This document shows, piece after piece, positions 18,736 to 27,265 of a DNA stretch of 64,000 bases. The notes beneath the pieces were generated by a model that was given only the letters and a program-made list of their open reading frames with translations, made no database searches and was not told the origin of the DNA. The number at the start of each line of letters is the position of its first letter. Within the stretch, counting starts at the first letter, position 1. Location: NCBI RefSeq assembly GCF_004344915.1, contig NZ_SKFG01000001.1, positions 62,001-126,000 on the forward strand. Direction: 5' to 3'. The position numbers and the translations under genes are program-made. The DNA is from Paenibacillus albiflavus. Lineage in GTDB: Bacteria; Bacillota; Bacilli; Paenibacillales; NBRC-103111.

Positions 18736-18783
18736 AAAATCTTCGCGTTGGACCAGATCCAGATAACTTTGATTTTAAGATGA
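18736..18783 (+). pseudogene. 3' remnant of an aldo/keto reductase gene
   Basis: Fifteen codons, QNLRVGPDPDNFDFK then TGA, match the C-terminus of the intact aldo/keto reductase at 19.8 kb (…NQNLRVGPDPDNFDF) residue for residue over 14 positions. The upstream 100 bp in this frame do not read as the rest of the enzyme, so only the end of a former gene seems to survive. It lies 46 bp before the SDR gene at 18830. Confidence 0.6.
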
Positions 18784-18829
18784 AATGACTTAAATTATTT
18801 TTCCATATTAAACTGTTGGAGGAATGCGC

Positions 18830-19624
18830 GTGCAGCTTCATTTAGAAGGAAAAACAGTACTTGTTACAGGGTCTACGTCAGGAATCGGAAAAGCGATTGC
18901 CACATCATTAGCGGCAGAAGGAGCGATCGTATTTATTAATGGTCGCAATGAAGAAAAAGTGATGAACACGATTCATGAAATTCGAAGCAGGCATGCCGGC
19001 TCTAAACTCGAAGCCGCAGTCGCGGATTTAGGAACAAAGCAAGGATGTCAACAGGTGATTGAGAAATATGCTGACGTTGACATTCTGATTAACAATCTCG
19101 GCATATTCGAAGCTACCGAATATTTTGATATTCCGGATGAAGATTGGTTTAGATTCTTCGAGGTCAACATTATGAGTGGTATTAGGCTCTCTCGCCACTA
19201 CCTAAGCCGAATGATTCAGAAAAAAGAAGGCCGAGTCATCTTCATTGCCAGCGAGGCGGCCATCATGCCTTCGCAAGAAATGGCTCATTATAGTGCAACC
19301 AAAACCATGCAGCTTTCGATTTCCCGGAGCATAGCCGAGCTAGCTCGTGGAACTAATGTAACAGTCAATACCGTTATGCCTGGTTCGACTTTAACTGAAG
19401 GTATGGAGTCTTGGCTAAAGACACTGTATCCGAATGAAAAAATGACAGTAGTAGAAGCTGAGGAACGATTTATGAGAGAGAATCGACCAACATCCATCAT
19501 TCAAAGGCTTATTCGACCTGAAGAAATAGCCAATCTTGTTACCTTCCTAAGCAGCCCTCTTTCCTCGGCCATTAACGGTGCCGCTTTGCGGATTGACGGA
19601 GGACTAGTACGCAGCGTGTTTTAA
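18830..19624 (+). CDS. SDR-family oxidoreductase
   Basis: 264-residue classical SDR: 'VTGSTSGIGKAIA' cofactor loop, 'NNLG' in place of the usual NNAG, catalytic Y-x-x-x-K in 'HYSATKTMQ', and a C-terminal 'SAINGAALRIDGGLVRSVF'. I prefer a GTG start at 18830, seven bases after GGAGG; the ATG at 18824 abuts the Shine-Dalgarno sequence. The gene is followed by two strong stem-loops. Substrate unknown. Confidence 0.88.
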   Translation: MQLHLEGKTVLVTGSTSGIGKAIATSLAAEGAIVFINGRNEEKVMNTIHEIRSRHAGSKLEAAVADLGTKQGCQQVIEKYADVDILINNLGIFEATEYFDIPDEDWFRFFEVNIMSGIRLSRHYLSRMIQKKEGRVIFIASEAAIMPSQEMAHYSATKTMQLSISRSIAELARGTNVTVNTVMPGSTLTEGMESWLKTLYPNEKMTVVEAEERFMRENRPTSIIQRLIRPEEIANLVTFLSSPLSSAINGAALRIDGGLVRSVF

Positions 19625-19637
19625 GATTCGCTTTTAA

Positions 19638-19718
19638 AAATGGATTGAGGAATTTCCTCAATCCATTATAGTATTCATGAAAGAGACCATATAGAAGTCG
19701 ATCTATACGGTCTCTTTC
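19638..19718. terminator. two tandem stem-loops after the SDR gene
   Basis: First, AATGGATTGAGGAA pairs with its complement at 19653-19667; second, GAAAGAGACC pairs with GGTCTCTTTC at about 19679-19718. They end the SDR gene (+) and possibly the aldo/keto reductase transcript (-). Confidence 0.65.
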
Positions 19719-19719
19719 A

Positions 19720-19841
19720 GCTTCTTCAATAACATTGTGGGGCCGATCACCGCCTTATACCTGAACAGCGGCACGGGCTCCTTTCTCAACAAACTGATCA
19801 GCTCCTGCTAGGGGAACTGGCATTCTTCGTTATAGCCTGAC
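19720..19841. other. 122-bp GC-richer stretch without an identified gene
   Basis: No gene is recognised. Both strands hold short open stretches (leftward …MPVPLAGADQFVEKG…; rightward …NNIVGPITALYLN…), which may be coding debris. Nothing further can be supported. Confidence 0.3.
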
Positions 19842-20684
19842 TTAGAAGTCAAAATTGTCAGGGTCCGGTCCAACCCGAAGGTTCTGGTTCAGTTCATCCA
19901 TGCGTGCCATCTCTTCACTCGTCAGCTCGAAGTCGAACACCGAGGCGTTTTCGATAATCCGGAGAGTCTTCGTCGACTTGGGAATCGTGACGATACCGTG
20001 CTGTAGATCCCAGCGCAGGATAACTTGGGCGACCGATTTGCCGTGACGGATGCCGATTTCTTGCAGCATCGGGTTGTCCAGCAATTGGCCCTGCATCAGA
20101 GGCGACCATGCCTCGATCTGAATGTCATGTCGGCCGCAGAAGTCGCGGAGCGCTTGCTGGCTGAGCCGCGGATGGAGCTCGATCTGGTTCACCATCGGTT
20201 TGATCTCGGCATCTTTCATTAGGTCCTCCAGATGATGAGTCTGGAAGTTGCTGACACCGATCGCTTTGACGCGTCCGGCCTTGTACAGCGCTTCGAGCGC
20301 ACGCCAAGCGCCCTTGTACTTGCCAGCCACCGGCCAATGAATCAGGTATAGATCTAGATAATCCAGCCCCAGCTTCTCCAAGCTGGTCTCATAGGCAGCG
20401 AGTGTCGCTTCATATCCGAGATCGGCGTTCCATACCTTGGAAGTGACGAACAGGTCTTCTCGGGAGAGTCCCGTTTCTTGAAGGGCTTCACGGATGGCCT
20501 GGCCTACACTGCGCTCGTTGTCATAGATGGCCGCCGTGTCGATACTGCGGTAGCCATGGGCGACAGCCGCTTTGACCGCGTCTATGAGCTCGGGACCGTC
20601 CGCGACTTTGAATACGCCGATGCCAAGCCAAGGCATTGCCTTTCCGTTATTTAGAGTCGTAGTTGCTTGCAGATGCGTTGTCAT
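19842..20684 (-). CDS. aldo/keto reductase
   Basis: 280 residues of the AKR superfamily (TIM barrel, NADPH-dependent carbonyl reduction), close to the 2,5-diketo-D-gluconate reductase group. The catalytic tetrad is complete: D49 and Y54 in 'YRSIDTAAIYDNE', K83 in 'FVTSKVW', H116 in 'DLYLIHWPV'; the NADPH-binding 'IPKSTKTLRIIEN' is near the C-terminus. I start at 20684, eight bases after GGAGG; the upstream ATG would add 14 atypical residues. It follows the MFS gene on the same strand by about 70 bp and is probably in the same HxlR-controlled unit. Confidence 0.92.
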   Translation of the reverse strand: MTTHLQATTTLNNGKAMPWLGIGVFKVADGPELIDAVKAAVAHGYRSIDTAAIYDNERSVGQAIREALQETGLSREDLFVTSKVWNADLGYEATLAAYETSLEKLGLDYLDLYLIHWPVAGKYKGAWRALEALYKAGRVKAIGVSNFQTHHLEDLMKDAEIKPMVNQIELHPRLSQQALRDFCGRHDIQIEAWSPLMQGQLLDNPMLQEIGIRHGKSVAQVILRWDLQHGIVTIPKSTKTLRIIENASVFDFELTSEEMARMDELNQNLRVGPDPDNFDF

Positions 20685-20757
20685 AGATAAAACCTCCAGT
20701 AAGGAAAATAGTAGATTTGAATTCATGATGTCTTGTTGTAGTTGGCAGCAGCCCTAG

Positions 20758-21969
20758 TCATTTTGCCGTGGCTGCTTGTGCGGCGCGAACGGACATGCCC
20801 TTGCGTTCCAGTGCCATGCTCCAGCTGGTCAGCAAAACCGCGGTAAGGACCATGACAGCGCCGATCCAGGTGGTATGAATCAAACCCATCGAATCGGTGA
20901 CCACACCACCCAGATAGGCCCCAATGGCGATACCCGCATTGAATGCAGCAATGTTAACGGCGGAAGCGACATCCTTAGCTCCCGGCGCGAAGCGCTCGGC
21001 CAGCATGACGACATAAATCTGCAGCCCGGGAACGTTCATGAAGGCCAGTAGGCCAATGAAAAAGATCGTGATTAGCCCAGCTACCTTGAATGGCGCGGTT
21101 ATCATCAACACTAGCAGCACAATCGCCTGCAGTATGAACATATAGAACAGAGCATTGAGCGGTCGGCGGTTGGCCACCTTTCCCCCGATAACATTGCCGA
21201 TCGCAATCGCAACGCCGTAAATCAACAGAATGACCACTACTGTGCTTTCGGCAAATCCGGTTATCTCATGCAGCAATGGGGATAAATAAGTAAATACAAC
21301 AAAGGTGCCTCCATATCCGAAAGCCGTGATGGCGAACGCAAGCAGCAGCCTTCCATTCGTCACCAACTTCACCTGCTCACGCACCGGGGTTGGAACTCCC
21401 TTACGTAGCGAAGCGGGAATCAAAATCAGGTTCGCGATCAGCGCGATCAGGCCGATGACGGCGATGGTGACGAAGGCCGTCCGCCAGCCCATCTGCTGGC
21501 CGATCCATGTACCGAGCGGAACGCCGGTGACGGTAGCAACCGTCAGACCAGAGAACATCATGGAGATCGCACTAGCCCGTTTGTTCTCCGGCACGAGATC
21601 GGCGGCGATGGTCGATGCAATCGACATAAATACGCCGTGCGACAATGCGGTTAGCACGCGGGCCGTCAATAGGATACCTATACTTCCGGAAACCGCCGCC
21701 AGACTGTTGCCGGCGATAAAAACAACCATAATGGCGATCAGCAGCAACTTGCGGGACACTCCTGTGGTGAGTGAGGTCAGTACAGGAGCCCCAAAGGTGA
21801 CACCGAGCGCATACAGGGTTACGGTCAGTCCTGCTGTTGTTACAGATATATGAAGGTTTTCAGCGATTAGAGGCAGCAGCCCCACGCTGATAAATTCGGT
21901 AGTTCCAATCGCATAGGCGCTAATGGCGAGGGCCAGAAGCGCGAGCATACTTCGTTTTTCCATTTGCAT
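20758..21969 (-). CDS. MFS transporter (AraJ/YdhP-like drug or sugar efflux)
   Basis: 403 residues with 12 hydrophobic segments. The N-terminus 'ALLALAISAYAIGTTEFISVGLLPLIAENL' is typical of the drug:H+ antiporter subgroup containing AraJ, YdhP and Bcr-like exporters. GAGGTGA lies upstream of the ATG. It faces hxlR across 149 bp and precedes the aldo/keto reductase, an arrangement common for HxlR-controlled electrophile or drug responses. GC content appears higher than in neighbouring genes. The exported compound is unknown. Confidence 0.9.
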   Translation of the reverse strand: MQMEKRSMLALLALAISAYAIGTTEFISVGLLPLIAENLHISVTTAGLTVTLYALGVTFGAPVLTSLTTGVSRKLLLIAIMVVFIAGNSLAAVSGSIGILLTARVLTALSHGVFMSIASTIAADLVPENKRASAISMMFSGLTVATVTGVPLGTWIGQQMGWRTAFVTIAVIGLIALIANLILIPASLRKGVPTPVREQVKLVTNGRLLLAFAITAFGYGGTFVVFTYLSPLLHEITGFAESTVVVILLIYGVAIAIGNVIGGKVANRRPLNALFYMFILQAIVLLVLMITAPFKVAGLITIFFIGLLAFMNVPGLQIYVVMLAERFAPGAKDVASAVNIAAFNAGIAIGAYLGGVVTDSMGLIHTTWIGAVMVLTAVLLTSWSMALERKGMSVRAAQAATAK

Positions 21970-22073
21970 GTTTTCTCACCTCTAATCGTGTTAATGATCA
22001 ATCGTGGTACTCATCGGCCGATATATGCTATTATGAGAGGTGCAATCATCTTTGGCTAGTACGCACTTTAAAG

Positions 22074-22103
22074 TACTATAGGTACTAAAAAGTTCCTATA
22101 GTA
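22074..22103. promoter_or_regulatory. probable HxlR operator
   Basis: TACTATAGG (22074-22082) and CCTATAGTA (22095-22103) are a perfect 9-bp inverted repeat, 15-45 bp before the hxlR start, with additional GTACT repeats around. It fits an autoregulatory and MFS-controlling HxlR site. Confidence 0.55.
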
Positions 22104-22118
22104 AATGGAGGGCTCCGC

Positions 22119-22418
22119 ATGAGCACAGGAATCAATAAGAAGTATAATATTTCGGTGGAAGCGACCTTGGATGTTATCGGAGGAAAATGGAAGTGTGTGA
22201 TTCTTTGTCACTTGACGCGCGGAAAGAAGCGGACGAGTGAGCTTAAGCGCAGTATGCCCAGCATTACCCAGAAGATGCTAACCCAACAACTGCGGGAACT
22301 GGAGGCAGACGGGATCATCACCCGAATTACGTATAATCAAGTCCCGCCCAAGGTCGAATACGAGCTGAGCGAATATGGGTGGAGCCTTAAGCCGATTCTG
22401 GATGCGCTTTGCTCCTGA
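22119..22418 (+). CDS. HxlR-family transcriptional regulator, probably truncated by a nonsense codon
   Basis: 99 residues as written. 'ISVEATLDVIGGKWKCVILCHL' and 'RSMPSITQKMLTQQLRELEADGII' are the hallmark HxlR winged-helix segments. The reading stops at TGA (22416-22418) after 'LDALCS', but in the same frame the sequence continues GDSHIIKEYGDKLTVLEDN… to a second TGA at 22488-22490. Family members usually read '…LCxWGxxHxxxYGDK…', so the first TGA sits exactly where a Trp (TGG) is expected. The lost helix takes part in dimerisation, so activity may be reduced. Divergent from the MFS-AKR operon. Confidence 0.85.
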   Translation: MSTGINKKYNISVEATLDVIGGKWKCVILCHLTRGKKRTSELKRSMPSITQKMLTQQLRELEADGIITRITYNQVPPKVEYELSEYGWSLKPILDALCS

Positions 22419-22536
22419 GGAGATAGCCATATTATTAAAGAATACGGCGATAAGCTCACTGTTTTGGAGGACAATATATTTAATCATTGAGATCTGAACA
22501 TGGATCTTTCCACGATTCCTTTGAACAATAAAAAAA

Positions 22537-22567
22537 GGAATACTTGAGCTGATGCTACAAGTATTCC
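22537..22567 (-). terminator. terminator of the spore germination operon
   Basis: GGAATACTTG (22537-22546) pairs with CAAGTATTCC (22558-22567); leftward it runs into TTTTTTTATTG. It is back to back with the hxlR terminator. Confidence 0.75.
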
Positions 22568-22569
22568 CG

Positions 22570-22603
22570 AGAGAGTACCGAGCCTAGGTACTCTCTTTCT
22601 TTG
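22570..22603 (+). terminator. terminator of hxlR
   Basis: AGAGAGTACC (22570-22579) pairs with GGTACTCTCT (22587-22596), followed by TTCTTTG. Its distance fits the longer hxlR frame ending at 22490. Confidence 0.7.
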
Positions 22604-22700
22604 TGGGATTCAACTGAAATTTTCTCTTCGACCGGACCAACCGAATAATCTCCATGCTCCCTTCAATGCCATAAGAACAATCATCTTCTTAAGCCATCAA

Positions 22701-23834
22701 TCATTCAATCGTACCGGTGCGGGCAATATTTACTTGCACATCCGTTTCAATCTTCGCCTGCGGGAACATGTCATGCCATTTCGCTCTGCTTAGCTCTGCG
22801 TGCCTAACCGAACTTCTGTAGATTTCGCCAAATCCAACAGTATCCGAATTGAGGCGCTGCAGCTTCTGAATCAGGTGGTTGAATTCTTCAGCCATCGACT
22901 TGGATATTTCCTGCTGCAGCAGTACCGTTGCCTCAGCGTTATTGAAGTCGTACTGATCGGTGATTTCCTGGACCTCCACATTTAATTTTACATTCACCTT
23001 AAACTCCAATTTTTCTTTAGAAATGAGCTTTATTCGAGCATTTTTATCCAAGGTAGAGATCACCACTTTCACATCACTATCAGGCAAATTCTCCCCATGA
23101 ATGTATGGAAGAAGCTTTTCTCGCTTTATCCTCAACTCCTTTAACTTGGTTTTCTGTCTACCCCGCAATAGCTTGAGTAAATACCCCTCGTCCGGACTAA
23201 TAGAGCCTACGAGATGATCATCATGGAACACAGCTAGACCTGAAATCTCTATTCCCCCCTCACGCTGTTTTATCATTGGAAGAACAGGATCTTTGCCGGC
23301 ACTGTAAAAATCACTGCGAAAATCGTGCATGGTGCAGGAAGGAACCCACTCCTCCGTTATATGATGTTCAAGCATTTCATACAAAAACATGCCAATATTC
23401 GTAATTTTGGTATTTTTGATGTTCAGCAATTCATGCGATGTACCCTCACTTACTGACAAATAAATCATATCCCCAAAAAGCGGATCACGGGCCATATTTT
23501 CCACGATTTCAAGAATCCCTTCCTTACTCAGTTCCTCACCAAACATTACAACCCGAACCTGTCCGCTCACGATCTTATGGGACAGTTGGTTATTGCTATT
23601 GATACGTGCGCCTTTACCGCTGTTGCCGTAAGAAGAAACGATTTTCATTTTCTCTTTTGCCTGTGCCTCAGGGTTAAGGAGAGCAGATGTTATATAAAGC
23701 TCACCTTTCGATGTTCTATCAAATCCGAGTGCGATCGTTAATCCTAGCTTCTCTAGGACATTCGATTGAACACAACCTGAGAGCATACATATGCTTAACA
23801 TGACAAGTAGAAGTCTATGCCATAAAGTTCTCAT
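22701..23834 (-). CDS. gerKC: spore germination lipoprotein, Ger(x)C family
   Basis: 377 residues. The N-terminus is a lipoprotein signal (MRTLWHRLLLVMLSICMLSGC) with lipobox L-S-G-C; the rest is the GerAC/GerKC germinant-receptor C subunit fold, anchored on the outer face of the spore inner membrane. The start at 23834 overlaps the B-subunit stop (ATGA) and follows GGAGGG; an earlier in-frame start would put charged residues before the signal peptide. The symbol is by family, as the specific receptor (gerA, gerB or gerK) cannot be decided. Confidence 0.9.
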   Translation of the reverse strand: MRTLWHRLLLVMLSICMLSGCVQSNVLEKLGLTIALGFDRTSKGELYITSALLNPEAQAKEKMKIVSSYGNSGKGARINSNNQLSHKIVSGQVRVVMFGEELSKEGILEIVENMARDPLFGDMIYLSVSEGTSHELLNIKNTKITNIGMFLYEMLEHHITEEWVPSCTMHDFRSDFYSAGKDPVLPMIKQREGGIEISGLAVFHDDHLVGSISPDEGYLLKLLRGRQKTKLKELRIKREKLLPYIHGENLPDSDVKVVISTLDKNARIKLISKEKLEFKVNVKLNVEVQEITDQYDFNNAEATVLLQQEISKSMAEEFNHLIQKLQRLNSDTVGFGEIYRSSVRHAELSRAKWHDMFPQAKIETDVQVNIARTGTIE

Positions 23835-24949
23835 CCCCCATCCCTCCCTACTGCTTTCGCTTTTCTCCATTCAGCAAAGTAGGTGATTGCAAGCAGTAAG
23901 CACGGATAAACGTAGGACGCAAATAGGGCAATGACGCCGATATAATCATTCAACGCATTGATTTGTCCTCGATTTTGAAGCAGCGTCGATGCTGCAAACA
24001 CGACAATAGCCACCCCATACAACGTCGCTTTTTGAGGCCAGCCAAACAATAATGAAGTACCACGGAGGAACGACCATGCCAGCAGCATCACCCCAGACAG
24101 AACAACAAACATCCATAAAGGTGTGATAACAAACTCTATTCGCTCCAAGAACGGATACTTAATGATTTTAAGTTGAGTAGTCGAACCCCAAATCGTCTTT
24201 AGTAGCTGCACGTCACTATAATAGATAATGGAGACTATCATAAGAAAGAGATACAGTATATTGGTATATAACACACTTCCCTGTGCATACTTCATCACAT
24301 TTTCTTTATCCTTGACCCGCTTGTACACAAAATAGATGGCTTCAAATCCTGCTATCGTAAGTCCCATCTTCATCGCTCCGGAAAATAGCTGCGGAAGCGT
24401 AGCTTCATATATTGGCAGCATTCTGCTCCACACCGCATATTTCAGAGGATTATAATACAACAACGATATGCTCACGATGATAATAAGGCTGATGCAACTG
24501 AGCTGCAATACAACGCGGATCCCACCTAAGCTGCCATAGACCGTTAAAATGACCAAGATGAGCGAGAGCAGCCAAGTCGGAAAATCCGGGAAGACCCAGG
24601 ACTGCACGATCTCTATATACGTCCGTACAATCGTCGTCATGTCGAGGAGGATATATATGAGAAACAGGATGCTTAACCCCCCGCCAATCCATCTGCCAAA
24701 GAGCTTTTGATGAATCTCATACAGATCGAGTGACTGATGTTTTCGCAGCGTAGTTACGATCGCCCAGACAGAAATGTGGGTCGCTATTCCTGCTAGTATG
24801 ACTGATATCCATGCGTCTTGATGAGCAGCCTTGTAAACAAAGCGTTGGAATCCAAGTATGCCAACGCCAATTTGAGCATTGCATATTAGGAAGAACAGCA
24901 TATAGGCCTGAAAATAAAATGGTTGTTTTGTTTGTCCCCCAGTTTTCAT
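23831..24949 (-). CDS. gerKB: spore germination permease, GerAB/GerKB family
   Basis: 372 residues with about ten hydrophobic segments, of the GerAB endospore germination family within the amino acid/polyamine transporter superfamily. As the B subunit it is thought to bind germinant in the spore inner membrane. 'QIGVGILGFQRFVYKAAHQDAWISV' is the characteristic first-helix region. It follows the A subunit by 21 bp and overlaps the C subunit start. The germinant cannot be predicted. Confidence 0.92.
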   Translation of the reverse strand: MKTGGQTKQPFYFQAYMLFFLICNAQIGVGILGFQRFVYKAAHQDAWISVILAGIATHISVWAIVTTLRKHQSLDLYEIHQKLFGRWIGGGLSILFLIYILLDMTTIVRTYIEIVQSWVFPDFPTWLLSLILVILTVYGSLGGIRVVLQLSCISLIIIVSISLLYYNPLKYAVWSRMLPIYEATLPQLFSGAMKMGLTIAGFEAIYFVYKRVKDKENVMKYAQGSVLYTNILYLFLMIVSIIYYSDVQLLKTIWGSTTQLKIIKYPFLERIEFVITPLWMFVVLSGVMLLAWSFLRGTSLLFGWPQKATLYGVAIVVFAASTLLQNRGQINALNDYIGVIALFASYVYPCLLLAITYFAEWRKAKAVGRDGG

Positions 24950-24970
24950 CCTTTATTACCAAAGTTGTAA

Positions 24971-26419
24971 TTAATCATCGATATCTCCCATCCATAAAGA
25001 ACGAAGCTTGAAAGACTTAACAAGCTTGCGTAGATTATGTCCCTTCGAGGTTAACCCGTGCGGCTCCGGGAGAAGCAGTTCATGGTGCGCATCTTGTTCT
25101 CTCTTCGAAGGTTTAATTGGATTAAAATACGCCTTGCCAAGGCTCGTCTGTCGAATTAAGTGCAAGGTAACGAGCAGCGAAATGAACGCGATGCCAATTC
25201 CCCCCCAAACCCCCGCAGATATGATCATGGGATAGTGAACTAGTCTTAGACTACTGCTCATCGTATAATCTGGGATTGCAAAAGAACCAAGCGCCGCCAG
25301 TGCAACGAGCAAAATAAGTATATTGCTTGTAAATCCAGCTGCAACTGCCGCCTGCCCGATAACGATACCGCCTACAATACCCATCGTTTGTCCTACCTTG
25401 GTAGGCAGTCTTGCTCCTGCTTCGCGAAGCAGTTGCATCGTAAACTCCAGAATAAGAGCCTCGAATAGGGGAGGGAATGGAACTCTTGAACGCGATTGGA
25501 TTAGAGAAACAAGCAAAGATGATGGGATAATTTCATAATGGAAGGTGAGTGCTGCAACATAAGCTGGAGTTGCAAACAAAGAAATTATTAATGCCACCAA
25601 TCGCAGTGCACGAAGGAAGGTCCCAAGGCTCCAACCTATATAACGATCTTCAGGTGATAGAAAAAAATCGATGAACTCATTTGGACCAATAATCGCAAGC
25701 GGACTACCGTCCGCAATAAGAACAACCTTCCCTTCCAGTAGGGAATTGCTCGCCAAATCAACACGTTCCGTCAACCTCAACTGAGGAAATACACTACCAT
25801 CGTTATCCTGCAGCATATGCATCAATTCTGAGCTTCCCGTAATGTCGTTGCCCCGAATCGATTGAATTCGTTCACGCAATTGCGCTGCACACGACTGCTC
25901 TACTCGATTATCCATGTAGAATAGACTAACTGTTGTTTCTCTGACATTTCCTATTGTGTACTGTTCGTTGCACAACGCAGGGTCAGGAATAGATGAACGC
26001 AGCATCGCAGCATTTGTCCCCAAATCTTCTGTAAAACCAAGCATCGGACCAAGGATGGTCGCTTCATTCTCTGGGGCAGCCAATGACCGTTTGGGCATAT
26101 TGGAAATGTTCGCTGCAACGCCACCCTGTGGAGTTGCAATATATACCCAGCCTCTCGCTACTAATGGAATGGCTTCATCCAGAGAGTTCGCTGATTGGAC
26201 TTCCCCAATTGGCAGCAGGTCAGCAAGCTGATCTCCTAGCGGTGTCTTATCTAAGCACTGTAGAGGGTATACAATGAATTCAGCTAAATGTGCCTTGTCA
26301 ATAAGCTCTGACACAAAGCAAACGGCTATCTCAGAAGAGATTGAGCGCACTACCACATCTGCACTTTCGTGAAAATGCATCTGTAATTGTTCTCGCAGCG
26401 CTGCCGAGAATTGGTCCAT
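24971..26419 (-). CDS. gerKA: spore germination receptor subunit, GerAA/GerKA family
   Basis: 482 residues. A soluble N-terminal region (about 1-240) is followed by several hydrophobic segments (about 240-430) and a hydrophilic tail; 'SRVPFPPLFEALILEFTMQLLREAGARLP' and 'GQTMGIVGGIVIGQAAV' are conserved GerA-family blocks. It is the first gene of a gerA-gerB-gerC type receptor operon that triggers spore germination. GGAGGGAT lies upstream of the ATG. Forespore SigG transcription is expected for this family, but I do not see a convincing SigG promoter. Confidence 0.93.
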   Translation of the reverse strand: MDQFSAALREQLQMHFHESADVVVRSISSEIAVCFVSELIDKAHLAEFIVYPLQCLDKTPLGDQLADLLPIGEVQSANSLDEAIPLVARGWVYIATPQGGVAANISNMPKRSLAAPENEATILGPMLGFTEDLGTNAAMLRSSIPDPALCNEQYTIGNVRETTVSLFYMDNRVEQSCAAQLRERIQSIRGNDITGSSELMHMLQDNDGSVFPQLRLTERVDLASNSLLEGKVVLIADGSPLAIIGPNEFIDFFLSPEDRYIGWSLGTFLRALRLVALIISLFATPAYVAALTFHYEIIPSSLLVSLIQSRSRVPFPPLFEALILEFTMQLLREAGARLPTKVGQTMGIVGGIVIGQAAVAAGFTSNILILLVALAALGSFAIPDYTMSSSLRLVHYPMIISAGVWGGIGIAFISLLVTLHLIRQTSLGKAYFNPIKPSKREQDAHHELLLPEPHGLTSKGHNLRKLVKSFKLRSLWMGDIDD

Positions 26420-26544
26420 TGATCGAATCCCTCCTATGAATTAATGGCAGCAAATGAGATTAGCTGTGTCTAAATGGATAGTTAGACAAATTATTCCCTT
26501 TTGCATGAATATCATGCGGAATTGAAACGCTGGACATTGCAAAC

Positions 26545-26582
26545 ACAAAAAACCGCCACCTGAATGTATCAGGTAACGGTTC
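26545..26582 (-). terminator. terminator of the Xre/membrane protein pair
   Basis: AACCGCCACCTGA (26551-26563) pairs with TCAGGTAACGGTT (26569-26581) with one bulge; leftward it is followed by TTTTTTGTGTTT. Confidence 0.7.
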
Positions 26583-26589
26583 CGACTCA

Positions 26590-26892
26590 CTAAAGCTTAA
26601 CATTATAGTATATATTAGAGAATGCCCAGCCTGCCAAATGAATGAACAATACAATCCCCAGTGCAGGAGCAGCGGACAATTTGACACCACTTGCTATTAA
26701 GATAAACAGGATATAGATCGCTGCGAGCGTAATTTTCCATGCGACTGCTTGAGATTTATTTGAAATAATATGATATCTTTCATCAAGTCCCCTTCGACGT
26801 GCTGATTGCTTGCGCCCCCACCATATCCCCAATAATCCTCCAATTACAGCTAACAGTATCAGTAGTAAGACTCCAACTTGATCCCAATTCAT
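26590..26892 (-). CDS. small membrane protein paired with an Xre regulator
   Basis: 100 residues with hydrophobic segments at about 7-25, 50-70 and 74-93, and a positively charged loop 'RKQSARRRGLDERYHIISNKSQ'. The layout and pairing resemble DUF2178/DUF3796-type proteins that accompany small Xre regulators in Bacillota; function unknown. It starts 2 bp after the regulator's stop, so the two are one unit. Confidence 0.7.
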   Translation of the reverse strand: MNWDQVGVLLLILLAVIGGLLGIWWGRKQSARRRGLDERYHIISNKSQAVAWKITLAAIYILFILIASGVKLSAAPALGIVLFIHLAGWAFSNIYYNVKL

Positions 26893-26894
26893 GA

Positions 26895-27098
26895 TTACTC
26901 ACTTCCCTTATCAAAAATAAATACATCTTCTATGTAGCGATCAAACACTTTCGCAATTTTATAAGCCAATTCCAAGGATGGATTATATCGACCATTCTCA
27001 ATGGATATAATCGTCTGTCTCGAAACGCCTACTCGTTCAGACAACTGTTCCTGTGTTAGCCCTAATGCTGCTCTTAGTTCTTTAATGCGATGTTCCAT
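26895..27098 (-). CDS. short Xre-family HTH regulator
   Basis: 67 residues, consisting almost entirely of a lambda-repressor-type HTH: 'RIKELRAALGLTQEQLSERVGVSRQTIISIENGRYNPS', then the usual 'KIAKVFDRYIEDVFIF'. It belongs to the YozG/YgzD-like group of mini-regulators that sit next to small membrane proteins. Repeated GTAAAG/CTTTAC sites lie directly upstream, suggesting autoregulation. Confidence 0.88.
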   Translation of the reverse strand: MEHRIKELRAALGLTQEQLSERVGVSRQTIISIENGRYNPSLELAYKIAKVFDRYIEDVFIFDKGSE

Positions 27099-27124
27099 CC
27101 AACCCCTCCTCTATGTAAAAGAAA

Positions 27125-27173
27125 CTTTACGTAAAGCATACTTTACTTTTAACCGTATGTCAAGCATGCTTTA
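27125..27173. promoter_or_regulatory. cluster of GTAAAG/CTTTAC operator half-sites
   Basis: CTTTACGTAAAG (27125-27136) is a perfect palindrome; GTAAAG-CATA-CTTTAC (27131-27146) is a perfect inverted repeat overlapping it; AAGCATGCTT follows at about 27162-27171. They lie 25-75 bp before the Xre start, as expected for its own operator. Confidence 0.55.
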
Positions 27174-27207
27174 CATAACATTACTTTTCTTCAATTAGCC
27201 CCCATAA

Positions 27208-27252
27208 TAAAAAGGCCTATTGTATGCAAAATATTAAGCATACATCGGCCTA
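27208..27252 (-). terminator. terminator of the chrB-like gene
   Basis: AGGCCTATTGTATGC (27213-27227) pairs with GCATACATCGGCCT (27239-27252) with a small bulge; leftward tail TTTTTATTA. Confidence 0.7.
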
Positions 27253-27265
27253 AGTGAAATAAACT

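Noticed and set aside
22416-22418. TGA read as Trp (alternative genetic code)
   Set aside because: TGA clearly ends many genes in the window (for example arsC's neighbours, rbsC and the response regulator overlaps), so this is a local mutation.
26420-26544. SigG promoter before the germination operon
   Set aside because: CATGATA is present, but no -35 element of the expected GNATR type is found at 17-18 bp.
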